Under the pieces are notes generated by a model that did not search any database, was not told the origin of the DNA, and saw nothing but the letters and a program-made list of their open reading frames with translations. Position numbers and translations under genes: made by a program. A stretch of 33,093 bases of DNA, taken from positions 1 through 33,093 of the forward strand of contig RXJO01000414.1 of assembly GCA_003987795.1 (NCBI GenBank). Reading direction: 5' to 3'. This DNA is from Curvibacter sp. Its GTDB lineage: Bacteria > Pseudomonadota > Gammaproteobacteria > Burkholderiales > Burkholderiaceae_C. Positions within the stretch are counted from its first letter, which is position 1; each line of letters begins with the position of its first letter. Below, piece by piece: positions 23,620 to 31,998 of this stretch.

Positions 23620-26175
23620 TCAGCGGATCACCAGCAGCAAGGTGGCGCCGGCGGGCACGACCACGTTGTTGCGTACATAGCTCACCGCGCCAGCGGCCAG
23701 GGTGTCCACTTTGTAGAAGTGACTGGTCGCGGCGAAGCCGCTGGCACCGATGGCGGTCGGTTGGGCAGGCAGTTTGGCTGTGAATTGGCTGGTGTCCACG
23801 GCGCCCAGGGTGTAGCCCCCGTCCGTCCGGCTCGGCAGGCCGTAGCGGTCAATCGCCTGGTCCAGGCTCAGGGGCGCGAACAAGGCCGCACCAAAGTGGG
23901 AAAACTCATCGGCCAAGCCCGAACCACCGTTGGCTTTGATCAGTGCGTCCATGCAGGTGTAGCTGGTGTTGCTGCCGGTGCCACCATCATTGCAGCTGGT
24001 GATCAATTGCTTATAGATGACCAGACCGTAGCGCCGGTTGAGGTAGGCCCCGAAGGCACCGCCGATGGCGTAGTTGGGTCCGGAGAGATCCGGCCAGTTG
24101 ATGTAGGAGATCCCGCCGCCGGTGGCCATGTAGGTGGGCACCCGGATCGAGGCGATCGGGTTGTAGCCGGCGTTCACGACCGGGGCCACGATGTCTTCGG
24201 TCATCATGGCCGAGGTTTCTTCCAGCCAGGTGTCGTGCGAGGTGCTGCGGGCCACGTCACGCTGGTAGAAGTTGGTCATGTGGGTCGCCTCGTGCAGCAG
24301 CGACGAGATGGCGTATGAGCGCGATGCCTGGATCTGGCCGGCGTTGATGAAGAACACCAGGGCTTCGTTTGAGTTGGCTGTCTGGCTTGCGGCGGTCTTG
24401 AGGTAGTTGTTCACCCCATAGAAGTAGCCGGCCCAACCCGTGCCGGCCGGGGCCTTCATGATGGCGATGTTGATGTCTTGCAGGCTGCTGCCGTCCTGGA
24501 TGTAGAGGCTGGGTGCGGCGGTGGCTGCGGGGCCCCAGACGTCGCCGAGCAGGGTGTTCAGGCGATCGAAGCCGCCTGCGGTGTCGCAGACCGAGGCCTG
24601 CATGGCGCTGATGTCGGCGGCGCTGACCATGCCGGCCTTGGAGGCGTTGCCATCAAGCCAGAACACCACATTGCGCCCGGAGGGCAGGCTGCAGGTGGCG
24701 GCCACCGTGGTGTCGTAGCGAGTCGGGGAGGTCAGGCTGTCTGACAGATCGTTCCAGGTGCGCGCGGCCCCGACGGCCGGCGTCGGACTGGGCATGCCGG
24801 CCCGCCCCGGCAGGGCTGAGGCCTTGGACGCGCCGGTGGCGGTACGGCTGGGCAACAACGCCCGCAGGGCCCGATTGCGGGCCAGCATGCTGGTGTGGAA
24901 TTGCGCTTCGGCTTCAGCACTGGCCAAGCGTTCGCCGACTTGCACGGTTGAGGCAGTTCGGGTGCTGGCCTTGTCGATGGCCGCCAGCACGGGGCTGCTC
25001 ATGATGCCCACCGACGGGTTCTGGTCGGCGGTGGTCGTGCCGGTGTTGCTGAACACCAGCGTGGCCTGCTGTCCCGACTTGACGCCGCTGATGTTGATGT
25101 TGAGGGTGGCCGGAGCGCCGCTGGCGTTGACGAAGCGCCAGGCACCGACACCGTTGCCCGAGTAGGTGCTGGCGCTGAGCGCGCCGCAATGGCTGCCGCT
25201 GCAATCCACGCTCAGGGCATTGTCCGCAGGGTTGCCCTGGATGGTCTGCCGGAATGTGGCGCTGGCGGTGGAGCCCGCGGTGTCCTGTGCCGTGAGGGTC
25301 ACGGTGTAGGTGCCGGCGCTGGTGTAGGTGTGCGTGACATTGGCACCGGTGCCGGTGCCACCGTCACCAAAGGCCCATTGGTAGGTGAGGGCGAGGCCCT
25401 TGGGGCTGGTGGCCGAACCGTTGAAGCTGACCACCTGCCCCACATACGGTGAGGAGGGCGTGCTGGTGACGGTCGGTGTGGTGATGGCCGGCGAGATGAC
25501 GGCGATCTGCTGGCTGGTGGAGGTCGACTGGCTGGCCGTGTTGGTGGCCTTGACGACCAGGGTGTAGTTGCCGGCTGCGTTGTAGACATGGCTGACGCTG
25601 GCGCCCGATGCGGTCTGGCCGTCACCGAAATCCCAGGTGTAGCCCAGGTTGCGACCCAGCGGATCGGTGCTGCTGGCGCTCAGGCTGGCGGCGGTTGTCG
25701 CGTAGATGGTGGCACCGTTGTTGATGCTCAGCTGCGGGGCTGAAGGCGCTGAAGACAGCACCTGGATCGGAATGGTGCTGGTGGTGGCGCCGCCGGCCGT
25801 GTTGGTCGCGGTGAGCTTGAGGTTGTAGGTGCCCGCTGCCGGGTAGGTGTGGGCCACGGTGGCGCCAGTCACGGCGGACGATCCGTCGCCGAAATCCCAG
25901 GTGAAGCTCAGGGTCCGGCCGGCGGGGTCGGTGCTGCTGGCGCTGAAGCGGACGGTGTTCTGTGCGTAGACGGCGCTGCCGTTCGTGATGGTGACCGTCG
26001 GGGCGGAAGGTGCCGACTCGGCACTCTGGGAGCCCGAGCCACTGCCGCTGCCAGCCGTGCCGCCCCCACTGCTGCCGCCACCACAGGCACTCAGCCCGCC
26101 CAGCAATACACCCATCGCGGCCAGATGGCCCAGCGACCGGGCCATCGCCCGCAGTGTCATGGAATCGCCCCTCAT
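23620..26175 (-). CDS. M30-like zinc metallopeptidase lipoprotein with three PKD domains
   Basis: An 851-residue exported protein. The N-terminal signal ends in LSAC (lipidated Cys31), followed by a Gly/Ser-rich linker and three PKD repeats at about 45-130, 131-220 and 220-310. They carry the signatures TWDFGDG, TWDFGDG and QWAFGDG. The catalytic region has HEATH (628-632; zinc ligands His628 and His632, catalytic Glu629) and WLEETSAMMTED (Glu653 or its neighbour as third ligand), the arrangement of hyicolysin-type M30 peptidases. ATG 26175 is preceded by AGGGAG 6 nt upstream; ATG 26214 has no such site. It probably degrades or binds extracellular protein at the cell surface. The coupled lipoprotein downstream is its only operon partner. 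Confidence 0.85.
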   Translation of the reverse strand: MRGDSMTLRAMARSLGHLAAMGVLLGGLSACGGGSSGGGTAGSGSGSGSQSAESAPSAPTVTITNGSAVYAQNTVRFSASSTDPAGRTLSFTWDFGDGSSAVTGATVAHTYPAAGTYNLKLTATNTAGGATTSTIPIQVLSSAPSAPQLSINNGATIYATTAASLSASSTDPLGRNLGYTWDFGDGQTASGASVSHVYNAAGNYTLVVKATNTASQSTSTSQQIAVISPAITTPTVTSTPSSPYVGQVVSFNGSATSPKGLALTYQWAFGDGGTGTGANVTHTYTSAGTYTVTLTAQDTAGSTASATFRQTIQGNPADNALSVDCSGSHCGALSASTYSGNGVGAWRFVNASGAPATLNINISGVKSGQQATLVFSNTGTTTADQNPSVGIMSSPVLAAIDKASTRTASTVQVGERLASAEAEAQFHTSMLARNRALRALLPSRTATGASKASALPGRAGMPSPTPAVGAARTWNDLSDSLTSPTRYDTTVAATCSLPSGRNVVFWLDGNASKAGMVSAADISAMQASVCDTAGGFDRLNTLLGDVWGPAATAAPSLYIQDGSSLQDINIAIMKAPAGTGWAGYFYGVNNYLKTAASQTANSNEALVFFINAGQIQASRSYAISSLLHEATHMTNFYQRDVARSTSHDTWLEETSAMMTEDIVAPVVNAGYNPIASIRVPTYMATGGGISYINWPDLSGPNYAIGGAFGAYLNRRYGLVIYKQLITSCNDGGTGSNTSYTCMDALIKANGGSGLADEFSHFGAALFAPLSLDQAIDRYGLPSRTDGGYTLGAVDTSQFTAKLPAQPTAIGASGFAATSHFYKVDTLAAGAVSYVRNNVVVPAGATLLLVIR

Positions 26176-26207
26176 CAATTGCTCCCTCTCGACCTGCCGG
26201 TCCTTTT

Positions 26208-26221
26208 TGATCACTTGATCA
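26208..26221. repeat. Two TGATCA palindromes upstream of M30-like protease gene
   Basis: TGATCA at 26208-26213 and again at 26216-26221, 2 bp apart, 33-46 bp upstream of ATG 26175. This paired palindrome is a candidate repressor or activator site. Confidence 0.3.
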
Positions 26222-26364
26222 TAGTGAGAAAAGCCGTTTGCGCGATGAACGCGGTATCAGGTCCGTGGACCAGGTGAGAGGTGGAGGGGAGCTTGCGACC
26301 GGCGGGTACCGGCCGCCTGACGAGGTGGCCGGGTGCCCGAGGCTCGGTGGCTGGCCTGCCTGGA

Positions 26365-26820
26365 TCAGTACTCCGACGGATCCTGCATCAGCTCGTAGCC
26401 GACCTTGACACCGATGACGGCGCTCATCTTGATCAGGGTCTTGTGGGCGCATTGCTTCATGAATTCGGCGTCGGCCGGGCCGGCGTTGTGGGCTTCCCAC
26501 ATCACCGAGATGTACTCGGCGTCGGCCAGCTTGAGCTCGACCACGTAGCGCAAAACCGTGTAGTCCTCTTCATCAGCGTCTTCGCTGTCGTCTTCGAGCA
26601 TTTCGAAGAAGGCGCCGATGCGGCAGGTCTGGGAGGTTCTTTCGTTCACGAATTCGGCATCCCACTCCGGCTCGCCGAAGCGCTCGATCCAGCTCTCCTG
26701 GTGGGCCGTGCCGAAGTTGAAGCCTTCGACGCAGCTGGTGAAGATTTCGGCAGGGGTGAGGCCGTTGACCAGGGGCTGGTCGAGGGGGATGGACTTGTCG
26801 GTGTCCCGGGTATTGGGCAT
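26365..26820 (-). CDS. Unknown acidic cytoplasmic protein
   Basis: A 151-residue protein without signal peptide or TM segment that I do not recognise. It has a strongly acidic patch (LEDDSEDADEEDY, about 75-87), a predicted beta-strand region (VLRYVVELKLADAEYISVMW) and three cysteines. ATG 26820 has TGGAGC about 5 nt upstream, a good ribosome site. It stands between the protease gene (189 bp away) and the acyltransferase gene (104 bp away), all on the minus strand, but the gaps do not argue for a tight operon. Codon use looks like its neighbours, so it is likely a real gene. Confidence 0.7.
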   Translation of the reverse strand: MPNTRDTDKSIPLDQPLVNGLTPAEIFTSCVEGFNFGTAHQESWIERFGEPEWDAEFVNERTSQTCRIGAFFEMLEDDSEDADEEDYTVLRYVVELKLADAEYISVMWEAHNAGPADAEFMKQCAHKTLIKMSAVIGVKVGYELMQDPSEY

Positions 26821-26924
26821 GTGGGCTCCAGAGTGGGTGGTGCGGGCCGCGATGGCGGCCCGGCGGGGGGATTGTGGCCTGCCGGATGTGGCAGGTGTTT
26901 GACGGGTTGTGAGCTTGTCTGGGC

Positions 26925-27842
26925 TCAGCGCTGCTGGCCGGCCGGTGCCGGGATCTTCAGCAAGGCGTCGATCTCGGCGTCTTTGCGCTCCCAGAGCTCG
27001 CCGAGCCAGCGGTGGAAGGTGCCGCGGAATTCGGAGTCCTTGTCGTAGTCGCCCTGGGCGAACTCAGGCGGAATCGCCACCTGGTGCACCCGCACGATCA
27101 CGCAGGGGCAGCGACCGCAGAGGAAATCCCAGAAGCTGGGTACACCGTCCGGGTAGACGATGGTGGCGTCGATCAGCGAATGGAAGCGCTCGCCCATCGC
27201 GTTGAGTGACATCGCCAGGGCGCCGGCCTTGGGCTTGAGCAGGTGCCGGTAGGGCGAGGAGGTGCGGCGGTGCTTCTCGGGGGTGAAACGCGTGCCTTCG
27301 GCAAAGTTCATGATGCTGGTGGGCACCAGGGCGAACTTTTCGCAGGCCTTGCGGGTGGTTTCGCGGTCTTGGTCGCGCAGGCCTGGGTTCTTGCGCAGGG
27401 CCTCGCGCGAGTGCCGCTTCATGAACGGAAAGTCGAGCGCCCACCAGGCCAGGCCGATCACCGGCACGTAGATCAGTTGCTGCTTGATGAAGAACTTCAG
27501 CATCGGGATGCGCAGGTTCAGCTGGTGTTGCAGCGCAAAGATATCGACCCAGCTCTGGTGATTGGCATTGACCAAATACCAGCCCTTGTAGGGCAGTTGA
27601 TCGACGCCTTGCACGTCCCAGCGGGTGCGCTGGGTGAGGGCCATCCAGCCGCTGTTGCAACTGATCCAGGCGGTGGCGATGCGGTTCAACCAGGGGTCGA
27701 TGAAGGTGCGCACCCCTTGAAAAGGCAGCACCAGCTTGAACAGCGCCAGGATGAACAACAGGGCACACCAGAACAGGGTGTTGATGACCAGCAGCACGAA
27801 AGCGATGACGCCCCTGAGCACGGGCGGAAGAAAACTGAGCAT
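26925..27842 (-). CDS. PlsC-type acyltransferase (YihG-like)
   Basis: A 305-residue membrane-associated lysophospholipid or glycerolipid acyltransferase. An N-terminal hydrophobic segment (about 10-40) anchors it at the inner membrane. Catalytic motifs are NHQSWVD (His95, Asp100), the substrate-binding FAEGTRF (Glu182-Arg185) and IVYPDG. The general architecture matches YihG-type proteins, which acylate lysophosphatidic acid or related lipids. ATG 27842 is chosen because the family starts near the sequence MLSFLPPVLRG; the frame is open further upstream but the extra part has no family-like sequence. The Shine-Dalgarno is weak. The precise acyl donor and acceptor are unknown. Confidence 0.88.
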   Translation of the reverse strand: MLSFLPPVLRGVIAFVLLVINTLFWCALLFILALFKLVLPFQGVRTFIDPWLNRIATAWISCNSGWMALTQRTRWDVQGVDQLPYKGWYLVNANHQSWVDIFALQHQLNLRIPMLKFFIKQQLIYVPVIGLAWWALDFPFMKRHSREALRKNPGLRDQDRETTRKACEKFALVPTSIMNFAEGTRFTPEKHRRTSSPYRHLLKPKAGALAMSLNAMGERFHSLIDATIVYPDGVPSFWDFLCGRCPCVIVRVHQVAIPPEFAQGDYDKDSEFRGTFHRWLGELWERKDAEIDALLKIPAPAGQQR

Positions 27843-28135
27843 GAAATGGTGAGCAGGGCTGTGGTTGGTGAGAGCGTGCGGCAGCAGCGTCGGCAGGACG
27901 TGACCGGCTGCCAGGCCGAGGACGATCGGCTGGGTCAGCGCCTCGCCATCCCCGCACGGGGCCTGAACTTTGGCAGACCCGGTGGGCATTGTGCACAACT
28001 GGACCTGGGGTCTCACTGAGATAGGTCAGGTTTTTCGAGGTTTGGATCTAGCCTGTGACCGATGGCCGCCCTGATGGAGGAGGACTTGCAGGCGGGTTCG
28101 GCCTGCGGATAGAGGGCTCCCACTAGAATCGCTGG
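27843..28135. promoter_or_regulatory. Divergent region, acyltransferase / DUF2946-like gene
   Basis: This 293-bp stretch has no supported gene. Near its right end the inverted repeat GCAGGC (28088-28093), 7-bp spacer, GCCTGC (28101-28106) stands 18 bp before TAGAAT (28124-28129), a five-of-six match to a -10 element. That puts the repeat over the expected -35 position, a good place for a repressor or activator. The predicted start point coincides with the ATG at 28136. Confidence 0.4.
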
Positions 28136-28507
28136 ATGCGCCGATTTTGGATAGTTCGTTTCGTCTGGTTGTTGTTGCTGGCTGCGGCCGGCACGGCGGT
28201 CTTGCCGATGGCGCACGATCTGTCGCACCGGCATGGCTGGCGCGTGCTGCCGTCCACGGTGGCCTCCGCCGAATCGGCATCCGCCGCCGCTGACGGCGAT
28301 GCCAACCCCGATGCCGAGGCCGACATCTGCGTGGTCTGCGCGCATCTGGCGAGCCAGCACATCGATTTGCCGGGCGAGCCCCCGGCGCCAGCGCGCTTCA
28401 GTGCCGCACCACCGAACCTGCGGCCGAGCCAAGGCCCCAGCGTGCTGCTGGAGGTGGCTTGGCTGACGCCTGCCCCCAGAGCGCCGCCTCTCTCCACGCT
28501 TCTCTGA
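28136..28507 (+). CDS. DUF2946-like small exported protein with CxxC
   Basis: A 123-residue protein with a basic start, a hydrophobic segment (about 7-24), a His-containing stretch (AHDLSHRHGW), a low-complexity Ala/Asp region and CVVC (Cys65, Cys68). It ends in a proline-rich tail. The pattern (signal anchor, His residues, a single CxxC, located just before a TonB-dependent receptor) is that of DUF2946-type proteins, commonly found beside copper-related receptors. The assignment rests on layout as much as similarity. No Shine-Dalgarno precedes ATG 28136 and a -10-like element ends 6 bp before it, so the message may be leaderless. A metal-binding role is inference. Confidence 0.6.
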   Translation: MRRFWIVRFVWLLLLAAAGTAVLPMAHDLSHRHGWRVLPSTVASAESASAAADGDANPDAEADICVVCAHLASQHIDLPGEPPAPARFSAAPPNLRPSQGPSVLLEVAWLTPAPRAPPLSTLL

Positions 28508-28552
28508 TCTGTCTGACCCCTGGTCTGGTCTGCTGCCCTGGTGCTGCAGGCC

Positions 28553-28623
28553 AGCGGCCGCCTGCCCGTGCCTTCGGCACCGGGGCTTGCAGGCCTCTTG
28601 GCCGCTCAGGGTGTCCATTTTTT
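28553..28623 (+). terminator. Long GC-rich hairpin and T-run between DUF2946-like and TonB receptor genes
   Basis: Nested inverted repeats AGCGGCC/GGCCGCT (28553-28559, 28600-28606), GCCTG/CAGGC (28560-28564, 28590-28594) and GTGCC/GGCAC (28568-28572, 28576-28580) form one long imperfect stem with a TTC loop. TTTTTT follows at 28618-28623, 11 nt beyond the stem, further than in a canonical terminator. It may be a partial terminator, an attenuator or an mRNA stabiliser in the receptor leader. Confidence 0.4.
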
Positions 28624-28660
28624 CTGAGCAATGGGGCCGGTGCGCCCCGTGGAGAGCGTC

Positions 28661-30736
28661 GTGTTTTTGATTGATAAAAAATGGCTGCCGTTGGCAGTGG
28701 CGTCCACCCTGGCGGGTTGGGGGTCTGTGGCCCGGGCCGAGACGGCCCCGGCGATCGTGCTGGGCGAGGTGAGTGTGCATGCCCAGAGCGAAGGGGGGCT
28801 GCCGCCGGGCAGTGTGCTGACCTCGGTCGACATCCTGGGGGCCGACAAGATCGAGAACCAGAATGTCATGAACAGCTGGGAGCTGCTCGGTCAGTTGCCC
28901 GGCATCCAGCTGACCGAGACCCGCATGGGGGCCGAGTCGGGCAAGGCCAGCTTCCGGGCTTTCAATGGCGAGGGTTACATCAATGGCATCAAGGTGTTGA
29001 TCGATGGCATTCCCAGCAATGTGAACAGCGGTAACCAGCGCTTCATCGACATGATCTTCCCGCTGGAGACGGATTACATCGAGGTGGTGCGTGGCACCAA
29101 CGATCCCCGCTACGGTCTGCACAACATCGGCGGCAACATCAACTTCGGCACCCGGCAGGGGGGCAACTACAACGATGCCCGTTTCACCTATGGCAGTGGC
29201 GACACCCGGGAGGTGCAGTGGGCCTTTGGCCGCGAGGAGGGCGGCCTGGCCCAGAACTACTTTCTGGCCAAGCAGGATTCCAACGGGGTTCGCAGCCACT
29301 CGCAGTCCGAGAAGTACAGCCTGGCGGGCAAGTGGTTCCTGACCTCGCCCGACGGCTTGATGAAGGTCGGGGTGGTGGCACGGCTTTACTCGCATCAGGC
29401 CCAGGAGCCAGGCTTTCTGACGGCCGCCCAACTGGCGCAGAACCCCTGGCAGTCGGGGGCGCACAACGCCAACGACGGAGATGACCGGGACATGAAGCAT
29501 CTCAGCCTGCACTTCGATTGGCAGCTGACCCCCGCGCTGTTTCTCAGCAACAAGTTGTACATGAACCAGTACAGCGATGACCGGCGGGTCACGTTCTCGA
29601 ACAGCGCGGCCACCAGCCTGAACAACCTGCCCCGTCAGCGGCGCTTCTGGGATGAACACCAGACGGGCCTGATGAGCACGCTCACCTGGCGTGCCAGCCC
29701 GGCCTGGGTGGTCGATGGAGGCATCAATGTGGAGCGCCAGAAGAACCTCTACCAGCGCTATCGCTTTGCCTACGCGGTGCCGACGGATTTCTCGCAGCCC
29801 ACCACCACGTCGAATGACGACCAGTACACGCTGAACAATGTCGGGGCTTTCGTGCAGGCGGTGTTCAAGCCCAGCGAGCGGCTCAAGCTGATCCCCGGCC
29901 TGCGGGTGGATCGCTTCACGGGCGATACGCTGATCCGCACCAGTGGCGTGAGTGGCCCACTGCAGGACGCTGGATGGATCAAGCAGCCCAAGTTCAGTCT
30001 GGTCTACAGCCTGGACCGCGAGACCAGCCTGTATGCCAACTGGGGGCGCACCTTCCAGGTGTTGACGGGCTCGCGCGCACCGGCCTACCTGACCTCGGCT
30101 TCGCAAAGCCGGTTCAGCCCGTCGATCAACACCGGCACCGAGGTGGGCGTGAAGTACAAGCCCGATGCCCGCACCGATCTGCGGCTGGCGCTGTGGTTGC
30201 AGGAGGCCACGGACGAGGTGGCGAACATGCCCAGCACCGGCACCACGGTGGGCCTGGGGCAGACCCGCCGCAAGGGGCTGGATCTGCAGGCCTCGACCCG
30301 GCTGGGCCCTCAGCTCCAGCTTTGGGCCTCGCATTCACTGCAGGAGGCCCGGGTGGTGAGCGCGTTCACCGCCTCTGGCGTGTCGCTGGCCGGCAAGGAG
30401 GTGTTCGCGACGCCGCGCCGCATCAGCACGGTAGGTGCCGAATACCAGGCCGATGCGAAATGGCGGCTGGGTCTGCAGGGACGCGCCCAGGGCTCGTACT
30501 TCATCGACGATCTGAACGCGCAGGGCAAGTTCGGCAGCCTGGTGCAGTTCGATGCCCATGTCCGGTATGCCCTGAACGCCACGATGAGCCTGGATTGGCA
30601 GGTCCGCAACCTGGCCGATCGCCGCAGCGCCTATGTCTGGTATGACAACTTCTTCTGGCCTTCGGGCAGCGCGCAGCCGATGTTCTCGCCCGGTGCGGGA
30701 CGGACGGCCTTCGTCTCGCTCAACCTGAAGATGTGA
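28661..30736 (+). CDS. TonB-dependent outer-membrane receptor
   Basis: A 691-residue receptor: signal peptide (FLIDKKWLPLAVASTLAGWG, ending ARA), TonB-box-like IVLGEVSV near the mature N-terminus, a plug domain (about 35-150; ESGKASFRAFNGEG, VLIDGIPSNV, IEVVRGTNDPRYG, GGNINFGTR) and a beta-barrel to the C-terminus. GTG 28661 is chosen because GGAG stands 6 nt upstream and it gives a compact signal peptide; ATG 28631 has no ribosome site and would lengthen the n-region by ten residues. Such receptors import siderophores, metal chelates, cobalamin or sugars using TonB energy. The ligand is unknown; the DUF2946-like neighbour hints at a metal. The barrel ends in LNLKM, not the usual aromatic terminal residue. 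Confidence 0.9.
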   Translation: MFLIDKKWLPLAVASTLAGWGSVARAETAPAIVLGEVSVHAQSEGGLPPGSVLTSVDILGADKIENQNVMNSWELLGQLPGIQLTETRMGAESGKASFRAFNGEGYINGIKVLIDGIPSNVNSGNQRFIDMIFPLETDYIEVVRGTNDPRYGLHNIGGNINFGTRQGGNYNDARFTYGSGDTREVQWAFGREEGGLAQNYFLAKQDSNGVRSHSQSEKYSLAGKWFLTSPDGLMKVGVVARLYSHQAQEPGFLTAAQLAQNPWQSGAHNANDGDDRDMKHLSLHFDWQLTPALFLSNKLYMNQYSDDRRVTFSNSAATSLNNLPRQRRFWDEHQTGLMSTLTWRASPAWVVDGGINVERQKNLYQRYRFAYAVPTDFSQPTTTSNDDQYTLNNVGAFVQAVFKPSERLKLIPGLRVDRFTGDTLIRTSGVSGPLQDAGWIKQPKFSLVYSLDRETSLYANWGRTFQVLTGSRAPAYLTSASQSRFSPSINTGTEVGVKYKPDARTDLRLALWLQEATDEVANMPSTGTTVGLGQTRRKGLDLQASTRLGPQLQLWASHSLQEARVVSAFTASGVSLAGKEVFATPRRISTVGAEYQADAKWRLGLQGRAQGSYFIDDLNAQGKFGSLVQFDAHVRYALNATMSLDWQVRNLADRRSAYVWYDNFFWPSGSAQPMFSPGAGRTAFVSLNLKM

Positions 30737-30759
30737 GGGCCGGGCCTGGACGCCAAACC

Positions 30760-31908
30760 ATGAACCCACTTGACCTGTCCCGTCAACGTTGGAGCAGCAT
30801 CGACCGTCTGCGCGGGGCCGTCATGGCCCTGATGACGGTCGATCATGTGCGCGAGTTCTTCTTTCTGCATCAGCAGGTGGCCGATCCGATGGATCTGGCC
30901 AGCACCTCGCCCGAGCTGTTCTTCACCCGGTTGTGCAGCCATTTCTGTGCACCGGTGTTCGTGCTGCTGACCGGTCTGAGCGCCTGGCTGCGGGGCCAGC
31001 GCCCTGGGGCCGGGCGGCAGGACACGGCGGTGTACCTGGCCCAGCGGGGGGCCATCCTGATCGGGCTGGAGCTGACGCTGGTGAACTTCGCCTGGTCTTT
31101 CAGCCTGCCTCCGCCGATGATCTACCTGCAGGTGATCTGGGCCATCGGGCTGTCGATGCTGGCGCTGGCGCTGCTGATCTGGCTGCCCAGGCCGTTGCAA
31201 TGGGGGTTGGCGTTGCTGATCATCGCGGGCCACAACGCGTTGGATGGCCTGCACTTCCAGCCCCAGGCGCCTGGGTTCCTGCCTTGGGCCATCCTGCACG
31301 ATCGCAGCGTGGTGGCGCTGGGCTGGGGTTTGAAGGCCCGCACCTCCTATCCGGTGCTGCCCTGGATCGGGGTGATGCTGCTGGGCTATGCCCTGGGGCC
31401 CTTGTATGCGGCCCAGGTGGCTGCGCGTCGGCGCCGGGCCTGGCTGTGGGGGCTGGGTTCGGTGGCTCTGCTGGGTTTCGGGGTGTTGCGGTGGCTCAAT
31501 GGCTATGGGGATCACCCCTGGGCGCCCGGCGGGGCGCCGCTGCACACTTTGATGGCCTTCTTGAATGTCACCAAGTACCCACCGTCGCTGCAGTTTCTGT
31601 TGCTGACCCTGGGGGTAGGCCTGGTGGCGCTGGCCCTGTTCGAGCGGTCGGACCGGGGGCAGGCGTTGGCCGACATCGGGGGCGCACCGATGTTCTTCTA
31701 CCTGCTGCATCTGTACCTGCTGCATCTGCTGCAGTGGGGGATGGTGCTTGGGTTCGGGCCCAACCACGGGGGGCGCTTCGGGCTGGCCGAGGTCTGGCAG
31801 ATCTGGGTGTTGGCCGCGGCGGTGGTGTTGTCGCTGTATGTTCCGTGCCGCTGGTTTGGTCGGGTGAAGCGGAACCACCGGCACGTGCGCTGGCTGCACT
31901 ATTTCTGA
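30760..31908 (+). CDS. DUF1624/HGSNAT-type multi-pass membrane protein
   Basis: A 382-residue inner-membrane protein with about nine to ten hydrophobic segments. The N-terminal SSIDRLRGAVMALMTVDHVR is the hallmark of the DUF1624 family (heparan-alpha-glucosaminide N-acetyltransferase catalytic-like), whose members are thought to transfer acetyl groups across the membrane to sugars. Later LHLYLLHLLQ and YPVLPWIGVMLLG also fit. ATG 30760 gives the family-like start; GTG 30733, which overlaps the receptor stop, is possible. Neither has a strong Shine-Dalgarno. The start is 23 nt after the receptor stop, so the genes are very likely co-transcribed. Its acceptor is unknown; it might modify an envelope glycan or a siderophore-like ligand. 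Confidence 0.85.
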   Translation: MNPLDLSRQRWSSIDRLRGAVMALMTVDHVREFFFLHQQVADPMDLASTSPELFFTRLCSHFCAPVFVLLTGLSAWLRGQRPGAGRQDTAVYLAQRGAILIGLELTLVNFAWSFSLPPPMIYLQVIWAIGLSMLALALLIWLPRPLQWGLALLIIAGHNALDGLHFQPQAPGFLPWAILHDRSVVALGWGLKARTSYPVLPWIGVMLLGYALGPLYAAQVAARRRRAWLWGLGSVALLGFGVLRWLNGYGDHPWAPGGAPLHTLMAFLNVTKYPPSLQFLLLTLGVGLVALALFERSDRGQALADIGGAPMFFYLLHLYLLHLLQWGMVLGFGPNHGGRFGLAEVWQIWVLAAAVVLSLYVPCRWFGRVKRNHRHVRWLHYF

Positions 31909-31998
31909 GCCCATGGCGGCGGTGGCCCGGCGATGCTAGATTCAGTGCGGTGCTCGTGTGGTATCGCGGGCGCAGCCTGTTTCAACCTCTGTCCCATC

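Noticed and set aside
28500-28660. Cobalamin riboswitch in front of the TonB receptor
   Set aside because: The region is structured but lacks a recognisable B12-box (AGYCAMGAGACCTGCC-like) and the GGGAA and CTGCCCCCGC core segments.
28013-30334. 773-codon frame antisense to the TonB receptor and DUF2946-like gene
   Set aside because: Arg/Gln/Gly-rich sequence without motifs, lying opposite a receptor with clear plug and barrel features.
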